DNA of 64,000 nucleotides from Rebecca billardiae RCC1528 (lineage: Eukaryota > Haptophyta): contig OZ251233.1 in the NCBI GenBank assembly GCA_965240325.2, positions 1,550,001 to 1,614,000 of the forward strand, in the 5' to 3' direction. Shown piece by piece: positions 19,934 through 30,772 of the stretch. The notes beneath the pieces were generated by a model that saw only the letters and a program-made list of their open reading frames with translations, was not told the origin of the DNA and did not search any database. The position numbers and the translations under genes are program-made. The stretch's first letter is position 1. Each line of letters begins with the position of its first letter.

Positions 19934-21465
19934 GCGAGGGCGGCCACGGCGGCGGCGCTGCCGAGCCGCGCGCGCGCACCGCCGAGGAGCTCGCCGCGGC
20001 CAAGCAGTCGCTCGCACGCCGCCGCCGCCTCGCCGCGAGCGCACTCGCTGAGCTTGAGGCCACAGCGCCCGCCGAGACGCGTTCTTGCGCTGGCTGCGGC
20101 CTCGGCGGCAGCGGCGGCGGCGGCGGCGGCGGCGGCGCAGACCCGCTCGATGCGTTCATGGCGGTGAACGCCGAGTCGGTGGCGGCATCGCGCGCGCGCG
20201 CGCTGCGCGCCGAGATCGCGCAGCTCGACGCCGAGCTCAGCTCCACCGGAGTCCTCCTCAGCGCCGCCACCACCGCGCTGGACCGAGCGGTGCCACTGGC
20301 GGCGCGCTCGGCGGAGGCGGGGGCAGCGGCCGTGTGGCAGCTCGGCGCTGGGGAGCCGCCGGCGAAGCGGCGGGCGATGGGCGTGGCGCCTCCGCCGGGG
20401 GCGCTCGCGCCGCCCACGGGGGAGGCGGCCGAGGCGCTCGCCGCTGGCGCAACCGCCGCCGAGTCCATGCCGCCGCCGCCACTGCCGCAGGGCGCGCGCG
20501 CTGCCGGCGGCGCCGGCGCGGCAGACTCGCGTGCCATGCCGCCGCCGCCGCTCCCGCGCCAGGCCGTGCCACCGCCGGCGCGCGAGCCGAAGGGCGGCAG
20601 AGGCGGCGCCGCTTCGGCCGCCCCCGCGGCCGATCCCACCGCCGCCGAGTCCGGGCCCTCGCTCCCGCCGAGCTCGGCCGCGGCGAGTGCTCGCGCTGCA
20701 GAGTGGGAGCGAGCGCTTGCGGCTGTGCGCGCGGAGGCGTCAGCCGGCGGCGCCGAGCTGGGTGCAGCGGGCGGCGCGGCGGGGGAGGCGGAGGCGCCCA
20801 CGCCAGGGGCCGCGCGGAGGGCGGGCAGCGCGCCGCCGGCGTTCAGCCCCAGCCCGCGCTTCTGCGGCGCGCGCGCGGGCTGCGTCTTCAAGCGCGGGGC
20901 CCAGGGCGTGGGCTACTACCGCGACGCTGCCACTGTCAGCGGTGCGGCGGGCGGCGCGGCCGCGGCCGTGGCTGGGGCGACGACGCTGAGGGTGGCCGGC
21001 GCTGCGGCGACGCGCGCGCTGGGCGGCGGGCAGGGCGGCGTCGAGGCGGGCGCGGTGGCTGATCTGGACGCACCGCCGCGGCCGCGGATGTGCGGCGGCA
21101 GCGGCGCGGGCACGGCGCGCAGCGCGGCGCTCGAGGCCGCGCAACTCGCCTCGCTCGGCGCGGCCGAGGCGGCGCGTGCCGCGGCGGTGCGGCCCGGCCT
21201 GAACGCTGCGCGCGCACCGCCCGCGCCTGCGGTGCCCGCGGGCTCTGGCCTGCCCAGCGGCGATGGCGTGGGGGGAGCGGTCGCCCGCGGTGTTGGCGCC
21301 CCTCGGCCGCCGGCTGGGCTCTCGACCTCCGCAGCGCGCGGCCGCGACGGCTCGGACGCTGGCGAGGAGGCGCGCGCGGCCGCGGATGACGCGGGCGTGT
21401 GGCAGCCGCCCGCTGGGCAGACGGGCGACGGGCGCACTGCGCTCAACGCCAAGCTAGGCTACTAG
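18892..21465 (+). CDS. kanadaptin-like FHA-domain protein
   Basis: 857 residues from the ATG at 18892. It opens with FWATEPTHDLSLDVIKEGVIV and an FHA domain at about 40-115 (GRMPEACQIVLQHPSVSRQHAAI, LGSTHGTTLNK), with the phosphothreonine-binding R and S of the GR/SRQH motifs kept. This order matches kanadaptin (SLC4A1AP). The middle is acidic/Ala-rich coiled coil with a (GGC)n glycine run (about 19897-19935). The extreme C-terminus, WQPPAGQTGDGRTALNAKLGY, is a conserved-looking tail and marks a true end. Kanadaptin-type proteins are nuclear and associated with RNA processing; the role here is inferred. Low-complexity inserts make it unusually Ala/Gly-rich. Confidence 0.78.
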
Positions 21466-21525
21466 CAGCCACCCGGATGCTGCGGTGCGCTCGCTTATTT
21501 TACGTATAGATCGATGATGATCGAC

Positions 21526-21528
<3 letters not shown>

Positions 21529-21601
<73 letters not shown>
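21529..21601. repeat. (TA)n microsatellite
   Basis: About 73 bp of TA dinucleotides. Confidence 0.95.
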
Positions 21602-21602
<1 letters not shown>

Positions 21603-21956
21603 TTGTCACATATATATATTAACGACGTGGTATGCAACGGGCAGGCGTCAGAGTCACATATATTATATACCATGATATATGATATATTCATCATGCAGCC
21701 TTTCAGCAGTTGGCAGCACTCGGCTCCCGAACCACTTCAGACCGTTCAGTGCCATTGCCATTGCTATTGGGCACTTGTCGACTGTCCAGCTCGTCCGCTC
21801 TGACGAACGCTCGATCGATCCGAATATACATCAAAAATCCGATCCAGCCCGCCTCCCCGGCCCGCCCGGGGCCGGGCCGGGCTGGGGGCCGCGCGCCGGG
21901 GCCAAACTAAAACTTCAACTGCCTAGTAGTTACAGTGAACAATTCAGTTTACTATG

Positions 21957-21993
21957 AGAATAAGAGACGCACACAGCTCAGGCAGGCGAGATC
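21957..21993 (+). repeat. dispersed ~40-nt word, copy 2
   Basis: Shares ACACAGCTCAGGCAGGC and the flanking GAATAAG with 2191-2237. Confidence 0.5.
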
Positions 21994-23372
21994 GACGCCC
22001 GCCAACTGTCACCGCCCATGAAGCCCGTCGCCGATGGCTGCGCCGTCGGAGAATTCGTTCAGCCGTCCGCCTGCGAGGCCTGGTGATGAGGAGGGCTGCC
22101 GCGGCCGCCACACCTAATCATGCTGAACACCACTACCGCCGCTATACTCTGCCACCAACACCAACTTCGTGTCGCCTGACAGTCTGTCTGTCTCACTGTC
22201 GACGACCGGGCTCTGACGCCGACGAAATAATCAGGAGACCTGCGTCGTCCTACCTGTGTCGTTAATATGGGTTGGCGCTGCGCGTCAACTTGGGCTGGAA
22301 ACCTGTTTCTGAAACGCACGATGGCACGCCGGGCCGGTAGCCCGAGCTCGGAATTCCGACGCTGCCAACGGCGCCACAGGGGCGCAGCGGCGGGGCTGAC
22401 GACGCGCGCGCGTGTGCACGTCTGACCACGCGCTGCAATGACTGGCCCGTCTGCAGCACCACGCCCCGCGCTGTGAGTGAGAGTGTGGCCCGCGCCCAAG
22501 CGAGAACGCGGGCCGGGCGGCACTCTCCGCCGACCTCGCCGGCCGCCGACCAGCCCGCGGCCGCCTGCTGCAGCTCGTGGAACACGCAGTCGCGCGCTCG
22601 CGCGTGGATGGCGGCCCTGCGCGTATGCGCCCGCCGCGCGTGCCGCTTCATCCGCTGGCACCGCACGCGAGCCGCCCGCCGCGCGCAGTCGGCAGCTCGA
22701 GCCCTCCGCCGCCCGACCGGGCCGGCGCCACGCCTCGCGCTCGTGCTCGAGCTGAGGCGGCGCGTGTCGCCCGAGCCGGCGGGTTCGCGCGCGTGCGCGT
22801 GGTGGGCAGCCTCGCGCGTGCGCCCGCCGCGTGCCCCGCGTCGCTCGCTGGCGCCGCACGCGAGCCGTTCGTCGGACCGACCGACACGAGGGCGCCACCC
22901 TTGGATTCGTGGGCTCTCGGCTCTTGTCCTTCGGACCCAAAATGTCTAGCGAGAAAATGACGGTTCGTGCGAATGTGAAGTGTGAACTCGCGACACGACG
23001 AATGCGCCGATGCGATTCGCGCGAATGTGAGTACGCAAAGCGCGCCGAACGACGAGCGGTTTTTGTCCTATCGAGCGCGTAAGTGGGTACGCGAATTGCG
23101 CTTATTATGTGACCCCGTGGGTCGGCGGGGAGAAGGGGCGTCAAATATAACCGATTTCGGGCAACCGTGCTCATCAAAGTGATTCTCAAGCTGAAGTGAG
23201 ACTTCAACTTCATCCCCTCTTCGGAAGTGTGTTCGGAAGCCAGCTCCTAGTTCAGAACACCTTCGGTCCTATGAAGTCGAACGTCCTTTGCGAACGGGTC
23301 TCGCTTCGGTACCGCTTCGCAAACTTGACGACTCGGAGTGGCAAAGTCGTTCCGAAGCGAAGCCAAAGTACA

Positions 23373-23920
23373 CAGTCCGGGTCAAGTGCACGCTTCGCGA
23401 GATCTGAGCCTCGCGATGGCGTCGGCCGGGATGCGGCCCCGCAGCCGACGCCCCTCGGCGGAGGGCGGCGCGGCGCGGCGGCGCGAGCGATGAGGCGGCG
23501 GCGAGGTGCGCGCCTGCACGCACCGGTCGTGTGTGGCCCTGCTCCGCGCCTCCGCGGCCAAGCAGCTGCACTCCCTCGCCCGCCCGCCCGCTCGCGCGTG
23601 TGGCGTGCGCGCGCGGGGCGGCCGCGCACCCTCGCGGGGTCGCGCGCGCGTGGCACGGCCGAGGGCGGCCAGGCGGGCGCCGCGCGCGGGGGGCGTGCGT
23701 ATGACCCCAAGAGCCATCGCGCGCGCCCGGGCCACCGAGCCGGATACGGCCGCGTTGCGATTTCCGCAACCGCCAGACACGCGCGTGCTCAGAACGGCGC
23801 CCCGCGGCCCCGCGCGCGCGCGCGACGCGCGCGCAGGGCGAGGGAGCGCCGCAGGGGCTGTTTCTGGCGCGGGCAAAGAGGGGCAGGTATAGCTGACTCC
23901 CACCATCTCTTCTGACCTGG
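23373..23920 (+). repeat. 548-bp inverted repeat, left arm
   Basis: Runs from CAGTCCGGGTCAAGTGCACG to TCTTCTGACCTGG. The reverse complement of 26851-27398 matches at almost every base; I see two substitutions, near 23890 and 23899. Identical chance open frames occur in both arms because the sequence is the same. Confidence 0.9.
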
Positions 23921-24117
23921 CGGTGACGGTGGCAGGCTCGGCAGCGAGCTCGGCGGTCGGGTCGGCGGCTGTGCTGATGGCGGCGATGATGGTAGAGGGC
24001 TTGGTGGCGGAGATGTAGGCAGTGACGGTTGCGGGCTCGGCGGCGGGCTTGGTGGCGGCGACGTAGGCGGTGACAGTGGCGGGCTCGGCGACGGGCTCGG
24101 TAGCGGCGACGGTATGC
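23921..24117. repeat. minisatellite, ~51-nt period
   Basis: Imperfect tandem units of the form GGCGACGTAGGCGGTGACAG followed by TGGCGGGCTCGGC. On the minus strand they would read as repeated EPATVTAY / ATKP words, but no surrounding gene supports translation. Confidence 0.7.
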
Positions 24118-26850
24118 AGCTGACCCGCCACCCACGGCCCGCGGCCGACGGGCCGCTTGCGGCTTGGCGGATGGCCAGAGAAGCAGACGGCCGGGCAGTC
24201 TGGGCGGCAGCGAGGGTGGTGGGGATGGACGCGGGCTCGGTGGCGGAAGCGGCAGAGGCGGGCTTGATCAGCGGGCTCGCGCGGCGGCCAGCATGGCTGG
24301 TTCGGCGCTGGCGATGGCGGTGGGAAGAGTCTGAAGGTCAAAGCCTCCTGGCCGGAGTAGCTCCGCGGGACTCCCCGCGTCACCCGACGGGAGGGCTGAG
24401 TTCGTGAGGGAGATCGATCGGCGTCATCACCAGGCGGTCGATCTGGTAGATCGAGTTCCACAGCAGGAGCTGACGCCGCATGTTGCAGATTAGCAGTCAC
24501 GTAACGACAACCGTATAGTAGCCGTCTACTAGATCGCGGCTGCATCACTATCGTCGCGTCATCGTCATATATATATATAATATCATTATTTTTATTCGAT
24601 CGTCTCGCGGCCCGGCAGCGGGCAGCATCCTCAGGCTCAGCTTCACAGTCGGCTGACGACTTGGCAATCAATCCTTGATAGATTGCGGTCCTTCGGCTGC
24701 GAGTGCCCGGCCAGCGCGCCCGGGGCCTGCTCCTGACGACACGCGACCTGAGACTGCCTGCCTGAGGCTCATGATGCTTATAATATTGCCGCATCCGAAT
24801 GTTGGAGGCGCCCAGTGCGTGACGGCCGGTCGTTCTAGATAGATCCGCCGCACTAAGGCCGCACGGCCGGCCGCGGGGGTTCATTGCCATTGGGCCCGGC
24901 GGTGCGGGGCGGCACTGCCCGGCTGCCCACTGCTGACCCGAGGTCGCTCCGTCACGCGGCAATTTCAGGGATGAAATTCGCGCGGGCGTTGCACGGGTCT
25001 CTGCCCGCGCGGCATGTAGGATGAGGTAAGGCTGCCTGATGTGACTGACGTGGACCACTGACCAGGCCGCGGGAGCGCAGTATATCGCTGACGCATCCCA
25101 GCAGAAACTCCAGGGGAACCCGACGATGACGGACTACTGATATGCTTCCACTGTGGCAGTGCTGCTCTACTTGCTCGTCATGAAGATCGACGACTCGTCG
25201 TGATCACTCGAGTCGTCAAGTGATAGTGATACGGACACCATATAGCCATCGCAGCACGCGCCGTTGCCGTTCGAATGCAGAATAAGTCGCACATTGTCCT
25301 GCTGACGGAGCGCATACGGTACTGAATGGCTGCTGCCGTGCAGCATGCAGTGACGTCTGATGCAGTAATTAGCAACAGCCAGCACAGCAGGAGCTCAGAT
25401 TGTGATGCTGGTACGCCGTATCATCAGCGCAGGCGCTTGTCCAAGTTGATGCCAGCGGGGCGGGTAGGACGCGGTTGACGAGTAATAGCCAGTGACGAAC
25501 TCTGCTGACGATGAGTCACGACGATGAATAGCAGGGCGGATGATGCTGCTGTGATCCGTACTCGTATAGGGATCTACACTTACAGCTAGCTACTCATGAC
25601 GATCGGACAACGCTGGTGGAGCACTAGCAGCCTACGGTCGCTGAGTAGTCTAAGTCAGTTCATCATCAAACTCGACCAGACTGGGCAGCGACGACCATCC
25701 CTCTCACTGACTCAGCCTTACTGAGGTGACGCAGCCATCCCGCAGAGCCCTGCTTCAGCATGTCCGGGCATCGGTGAGCCAGAGCCAAGCGGGTGGCCCG
25801 TGCGACAACATGGCAGCGTCAGCACCAACACCCAGAGCTTGGCCGCGCTGTGTCACCGCAAAGCTCTGACCGAGAGCGACAGTGACGCGGCGATCCCACC
25901 GCCGCGCCGCCGCCTCAGCCGTCTCACAGCCCGTCTTCGTCGGGCCGCCGAACCGTCCACCGAGCCAGCCACCGGTCTCCACCATCACTGAGCCACCGCC
26001 CGCAGCAGTCTACGTCCCGGCCAAGGCGCAGGCATCGGCCCGGCGTTTGAGCCTGCCAGCACGCCGGCCAGCGCTCTGATGCCGCGCGTCCTCGATACTG
26101 GTTGCCGAGCTGTCGCGCCGCCGTGCCCGGCAAGACACGTGGATCCGCTGCCGAGCATTCACCAGCCTCCGAACCCGCGCACGCCTCCGACCGGGGCATG
26201 CATGCACCGTCGATCTACCCAGCCGGAAGCAGCTCGACAGCCCCGCTGTGTGGCGCGCCTGCCGGTACGTCCGCTGCCTGCTCGAGGGCGAGCGCGCACC
26301 GCCTCACCTGTCGACCACGACAGCACGCCTCGCGTGCACACTCTGACGGCGAGGCCCGGGATCCGGGCGGGCGATGGCACTACCCACGCCTCCGCCAAGT
26401 CTCGGTCTGGCCGAGGGGCGCAACACTGGCCGAGCCCTTGGCCCGGCGCGCCGCCGCCAGCCTGTGCTGACAAGCCCAAGCCGTGCGCGGCAGGCATGCA
26501 CGTGAGAGCGGCGATGGGCGGCGTTGCGCGGCGCCAGGAGGGCCAGGGGCATGTCAGACTCGACTCCGCCGCGTCGCGCGCGGCCAAGCGCGCGCTCTGC
26601 ACTAGGGACGCGCGACGCGAGGCGGGCGCTGCGCACGCACGCGGCCATCCCGACCAGCGTCAAACGGGCGGCGCCAGCGGAGGGAGGTGATGTCGTCAGA
26701 CGAGAGCACCTCCCTCCGAACGAGAGCGCCTCCCAGTGGGAGGGACGTGCTCACGAGTACGAGTTCGGCTGTGCGCACTCTGTTCGCGCCGGCCGGCGGC
26801 GCACGGACAGACACACAGATCACGTCGGCTGGCAGCCAGCCGCTCTCTGA
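24118..26850. other. gene-free interior between the 548-bp arms
   Basis: Mixed-composition DNA with a short TA tract near 24569-24580 and no convincing coding frame; the long open frames are GC-driven. Nothing recognisable as a transposase or RNA gene. Confidence 0.5.
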
Positions 26851-27398
26851 CCAGGTCAGAAGAGATGGTGGCAGTCAGCTGTACCTGCCCCTCTTTGCCC
26901 GCGCCAGAAACAGCCCCTGCGGCGCTCCCTCGCCCTGCGCGCGCGTCGCGCGCGCGCGCGGGGCCGCGGGGCGCCGTTCTGAGCACGCGCGTGTCTGGCG
27001 GTTGCGGAAATCGCAACGCGGCCGTATCCGGCTCGGTGGCCCGGGCGCGCGCGATGGCTCTTGGGGTCATACGCACGCCCCCCGCGCGCGGCGCCCGCCT
27101 GGCCGCCCTCGGCCGTGCCACGCGCGCGCGACCCCGCGAGGGTGCGCGGCCGCCCCGCGCGCGCACGCCACACGCGCGAGCGGGCGGGCGGGCGAGGGAG
27201 TGCAGCTGCTTGGCCGCGGAGGCGCGGAGCAGGGCCACACACGACCGGTGCGTGCAGGCGCGCACCTCGCCGCCGCCTCATCGCTCGCGCCGCCGCGCCG
27301 CGCCGCCCTCCGCCGAGGGGCGTCGGCTGCGGGGCCGCATCCCGGCCGACGCCATCGCGAGGCTCAGATCTCGCGAAGCGTGCACTTGACCCGGACTG
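26851..27398 (-). repeat. 548-bp inverted repeat, right arm
   Basis: Reverse complement of 23373-23920, with exactly the same length. Confidence 0.9.
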
Positions 27399-27420
27399 AC
27401 AGGTCGAGTTGGTCAGCGGG

Positions 27421-27835
27421 CGGCGGCGGCGGCGAGGGCTTCTCCGGCGGCGGGGCGCGCACGGGGCACGGCGCGGCGGGAGCGGATGTGCTCGCAGAGC
27501 CGGCGCGTGTGGACGGGCTGTTGTGGAAGTGCACATGGCGCCCTCCTGCGCCGCGCGTCTTGCGCCATGCCTCTCTCGCCGCGGCTCAGGGCAGCGCGCA
27601 TGCGCGCGCTGCCTCAAGGCCAGCCTTGCCGCGCCGCAGCCGACCGCGCGCGCGCCGTGCGCGGCGTGGCCGGGAAGGAACGGGCGCGGCTGCCGGGCGA
27701 GATGGCGACCCCACGTGTGCTCGCCATGCCGCCCCGCCACGCCTTGACGACCGTGTCGTCGGTCCGTTTGCATGCCTCTTCGGCTTGTCACAAATGGCGT
27801 GCACGGCCTCGCGGTCGTGACCCTTGTCGGGACGA
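27421..27835 (+). repeat. diverged copy of the ~389-bp GC-rich unit
   Basis: Shares GCGGATGTGCTCGC.GAGCCGG, GGCTCAGGGCAGCGC and GGGAAGGAACGGG with copies at 8189 and 8578, and the tail GTCACAAATGG. Its first ~320 bp pair with 28052-28376 as an inverted repeat. Confidence 0.8.
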
Positions 27836-28044
27836 TCATTCAGACGCAGAACGGTGCCAGACGGGCACAAGTGCTGTGCGTGCATGCGTGTCTATCACCA
27901 TACGGCCATGTAGAAGGTGCGCCATGCGACGCTTTTCTCGCGCTGATGATCGTTCATCATCTTCTTCGAGCTCAGGTCTGGCTTGTTACGACTAGTGGTC
28001 AGCCAACTCGTCAACAGCTGTGTGGATCCGTTATTGTGCCCTTT

Positions 28045-28376
28045 CGCGGCGTCGCGGGGCGGCATGGCATGCGCGTATGGTGTCGCCATCTCGCCCGGCA
28101 GCCGCGCCCGTTCCTTCCCGGCCACGCCGCGCACGGCGCGCGCCGGTCGGCTGCGGCGCGGCACTAGGCTGGCCTTGAGGCGGCGCGCGCATGCGCGCTG
28201 CCCTGAGCCGCGGCGAGAGAGGCGTGGTGCAAGACGCGCGGCGCAGGAGGGCGCCACGTGCATTTCCACAACAGCCCGTCCGCACGCGCCGGCTGTGCGA
28301 GCACATCCGCTCCCGCCGCGCCGTGCCCCGTGCGCGCCCCGCCGCCGGAGAAGCCCTCGCCGCCGCCACCGCCGCC
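28045..28376 (-). repeat. inverted copy of the ~389-bp GC-rich unit
   Basis: Reverse complement of much of 27421-27742. The intervening 27835-28045 also matches the centre of the 7818-9766 element, sharing TCATCTTCTTCGAGCTCAGG and CAACAGCTGTG.GGATCCGTT. Confidence 0.8.
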
Positions 28377-28515
28377 GCCGCGGCACAAGCGAACCCGATT
28401 GGGCAAAGTGCTCCCAACGTGCTGGAAGCCAGCTTCTCAGAAGAGGGGTCACCGCTTTGACACGTGTTCCGCTTCGCAAGGGCGTTCCCGGGATCCTGCC
28501 ACACGCTCCCGAAAA

Positions 28516-28542
28516 GCAAAGCCCCCCCTGGGGGGGCTTTGC
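28516..28542. repeat. perfect 13-bp hairpin
   Basis: GCAAAGCCCCCCC, a single T, then GGGGGGGCTTTGC: perfect arms with a 1-nt centre, followed by CCTTTTTCC. It looks like a terminator stem but lies within repeat DNA of a eukaryote. Confidence 0.85.
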
Positions 28543-28938
28543 CTTTTTCCGTATTCAATGTACCCGGTTCAAATGGACGAAGCCCGTTCCAATAGGAAGA
28601 TGGTTCAATTTGGCGTATGACCGATGCGAGGAACGCCCCTGCTTCCAAAGGGAACGCAAATCGCAAGCTCACTTCGCTCTAGGATTCGACAGAAGCTTTG
28701 GAAGTCGAAGTCGGTTCGACTTGACTTTCCAATCTGAAGTCACACAATCAGACTTTATGAGCACGGTTGCCCGAAATCGGTGATAAAGGGGTGCGACGGG
28801 CTGGTCCCCAGCGTGTTACGAAGTCGTGCCTTTGTTCTCGTGGGTTTCCAGAATTAATGAGTACAGTCTGCTTTTTGATTCCTCTGGCTGCGAAATCTGA
28901 TGAAACCTCGACACGCCCGCACGCGAGGAGCCCGGGTG

Positions 28939-30039
28939 ATGGCGTCGCATGGACGATCCTTGGCAACCGCTCTACTCCTACTGGGCAGCGCGTCGGCGGG
29001 ACGATCGCTGAGCCTTGTCTACGTGCACATAGGGAAGGCCAGTGGCGGGAGCGTGGTCCAAGGGCTCAGGCGGCTGTGCATCAGCGGCCTCGTGGACGAG
29101 GTGATCGCTGTCCACACGTGCAAAGCGAGCAATAATGCCACGCACAAGCTGCGGCCGCTTCTCCCCTGCACCATGGTGCACGTTGGCGGCCCGCTCATCG
29201 AGAGCAATCACACCGCCTGCTCCAGCTCGATCGAGATCACGAGCAGGAGCACGCCTCTCTTCTCCCGTGCCGACATGCTCGCCCAGAGGGCGCAGCACGC
29301 GCCCATCTTGCTGTGGGTCCGAGACCCGGTCTCTCGGTTCGCCTCGTGCTGGGGCAACATGATGGCGCTCGCCGATCGACATGACGTGTCGAAGGTCACG
29401 ATCGCGCAATGGGCGAGTCGCGCCGAGAAGTTCGTGAACACCACTCTCCCCGCCATCCAGCAGCGCATCCCTGGGCTCGAGCGCCTGAGCGAGCTGCACG
29501 TGCGCACAGACCTCCAGAGCCTGCTGGAGGTGATCGCCGCCAGCCCACACGCACACGAGGCGATGCAGCAGGTCTTTGATAACGTGCCGCATGCCCGCAC
29601 CGGCATCGCGTACTACATGGGCGGCACGGAGGGGCTCGAGCGCGTGCGCCCACGGCTGGCATTCGTCGGTACGACGGAGCGTTTTGACGAGAGCTGGAAA
29701 GCGATGATGCCTGCGCTCTCGCGTGCGTTTGGCTGGAGTGAACGGCACGGGCCAAGCTCCGAGCCCGCTGCGCCGTTGCTTAAGCGCATGCACGTCTCAT
29801 CGAGCGGGCACGCACGCAGTTCGCTGTCTGCGGCCTCCGTCCGCTTTCTGCGCGGCTACTTTGCAGCTGACCTCGAGTGCATCGCTCTGCTCTCCGAGTG
29901 GGAGCTGCTTCCGCGCTCGTACGCGGTCGAGGTGGGGGCGGTCACGGGCGCGTCGACGACGTACGTGTACGAGGCGTCGTCGCTTCCGAGGCCCGACGAC
30001 GCGCCCAAGGCCGACGGGCGGCAGTATAGAACCTTCTAA
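28939..30039 (+). CDS. secretory sulfotransferase
   Basis: 366 residues from the ATG at 28939, chosen because a signal peptide or anchor follows at once (SLATALLLLGSASAG); an upstream ATG 13 codons earlier is less likely. The 5'-PSB loop VHIGKASGGS is at 29-38 and the 3'-PB motif LLWVRDPVSRFASCW at about 124-138 (R128, S136 region). These define a PAPS-dependent sulfotransferase of the membrane-bound carbohydrate type. Several N-glycosylation sequons fit a Golgi lumenal location. It shares only the family motifs with the sulfotransferase at 4488-5481. It begins just 158 bp outside the 23.2-28.8-kb repeat structure. Confidence 0.83.
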   Translation: MASHGRSLATALLLLGSASAGRSLSLVYVHIGKASGGSVVQGLRRLCISGLVDEVIAVHTCKASNNATHKLRPLLPCTMVHVGGPLIESNHTACSSSIEITSRSTPLFSRADMLAQRAQHAPILLWVRDPVSRFASCWGNMMALADRHDVSKVTIAQWASRAEKFVNTTLPAIQQRIPGLERLSELHVRTDLQSLLEVIAASPHAHEAMQQVFDNVPHARTGIAYYMGGTEGLERVRPRLAFVGTTERFDESWKAMMPALSRAFGWSERHGPSSEPAAPLLKRMHVSSSGHARSSLSAASVRFLRGYFAADLECIALLSEWELLPRSYAVEVGAVTGASTTYVYEASSLPRPDDAPKADGRQYRTF

Positions 30040-30635
30040 GACGAGTATATATATTCCTCGGCTGAGATCGGCCGGGGGCCGCGCGGAATATCGAGGCAGT
30101 ATAATAATAATAACGGATATTATAAGCGCCGCGCCGGTTGAATCACGTAAAATTGACCAGTGACAGACAGTAGGCGAGTAGCTAGCGCCTTTATATATTT
30201 ATTTATAGCGCAGGCTACACCCGTACACCGCGCCGTGGCCACCGGCTACGACCGGCCACCGGCCCGGCCCCCGGCCCGGGCCCCCGCGCCGCGGCGGAGG
30301 TATGATGCCGGATAGCTAGCCCGCATATATACGACTGATGATGATACAGTTATAAACGGTATTGACTATTCAGTCAATACTCTGACCCCGGCCCGGGCCC
30401 CGCCGCGGCGCGCCGCGCCGCGGCGGAGGTATGATGCCGGATACTGATACGCCATACGGCTAGCCCGCATATACGATGACTGATGATGATACAGTTATAA
30501 ACGGTATTGTACTCTGACTCCGCTTGTAACTTAGTACGTACCGTCGTAGTCATATATATATCTAGAGCTACTGCCTGAGACTCGGTACTAACGTGAACTG
30601 ATACGCGACGTGACTGAGTATTCTGTATTGCGCGA
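30040..30635. other. intergenic with tandem direct repeat
   Basis: Contains the ~116-133-bp direct repeat at 30271-30521. Otherwise low-GC DNA with short TA runs and no coding signal. Confidence 0.6.
30271..30521 (+). repeat. two-copy tandem repeat, ~116-133-bp unit
   Basis: Copy 1 (30271-30386) and copy 2 (about 30389-30521) both run from CCGGCCCGGGCCCC through GCGGCGGAGGTATGATGCCG to ATACAGTTATAAACGGTATT. Copy 2 carries extra GC at its start. A 7-bp-arm palindrome, ATTGACTATTCAGTCAAT, lies at 30361-30378. Confidence 0.85.
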
Positions 30636-30772
30636 TCGAGCTTGGAGAGAGAGACTGCTGCTCAGACTCGATCGTCCGGAGCACGGAGCTGCGCGATAAA
30701 CTCGCCAGTCGCCGGCCGTGCGGCTCTCCGCTCTGCCAACGGACAACGGCCTGAGACTCTGCGGCACTGTCT
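30636..30772 (+). repeat. inverted repeat flanking a two-gene block, left arm
   Basis: Starts TCGAGCTTGGAGAG and ends GCGGCACTGTCT. The reverse complement of 35305-35464 matches over nearly the whole length, with four short insertions in the right copy. The pair encloses the small membrane-protein gene and the RAD7-like gene. Confidence 0.85.

Larger units (their letters stand above)
21466..23149. other. intergenic, repeat-rich
   Basis: It holds a (TA)n tract (21529-21601) and a short Gly/Pro-type GC island at 21845-21905. A second copy of the dispersed word lies at 21957-21993. A GC-rich block at 22470-22900 has an internal imperfect repeat (GCGCCCGCCGCG... at about 22625 and 22815). No gene is supported. 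Confidence 0.5.
23150..28781. mobile_element. 5.6-kb nested inverted-repeat structure bounded by perfect 25-bp inverted repeats
   Basis: The left edge 23150-23174 (ACCGATTTCGGGCAACCGTG...) is the exact reverse complement of 28757-28781. Inside is a 548-bp inverted pair (23373-23920 and 26851-27398). A second inverted pair lies at 27421-27742 and 28052-28376, related to the unit inside the 7.8-9.8-kb element. There is also a strong hairpin at 28516-28542. No transposase, reverse transcriptase or other protein domain is visible, so the structure would be non-autonomous or decayed. No target-site duplication is evident. It could be one composite fold-back element or several nested insertions. 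Confidence 0.65.

Noticed and set aside
22470-22960. GC-rich block with frames on both strands
   Set aside because: All frames are Arg/Ala-rich and contain an internal repeat; no motif.
23382-25058. 558-codon minus-strand frame across repeat arm and minisatellite
   Set aside because: Its content is translated repeat DNA, including one 548-bp arm; no domain and no independent support.
26687-27820. 377-codon plus-strand frame
   Set aside because: Spans the right 548-bp arm and the next repeat unit; coding only by composition.
28516-28542. Rho-independent terminator
   Set aside because: The genome is eukaryotic and no gene ends just upstream; kept only as a hairpin.
23150-28781. Endogenous virus or retrotransposon
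   Set aside because: No reverse transcriptase, integrase, capsid or polymerase motif in any frame; ends are inverted, not direct LTRs.
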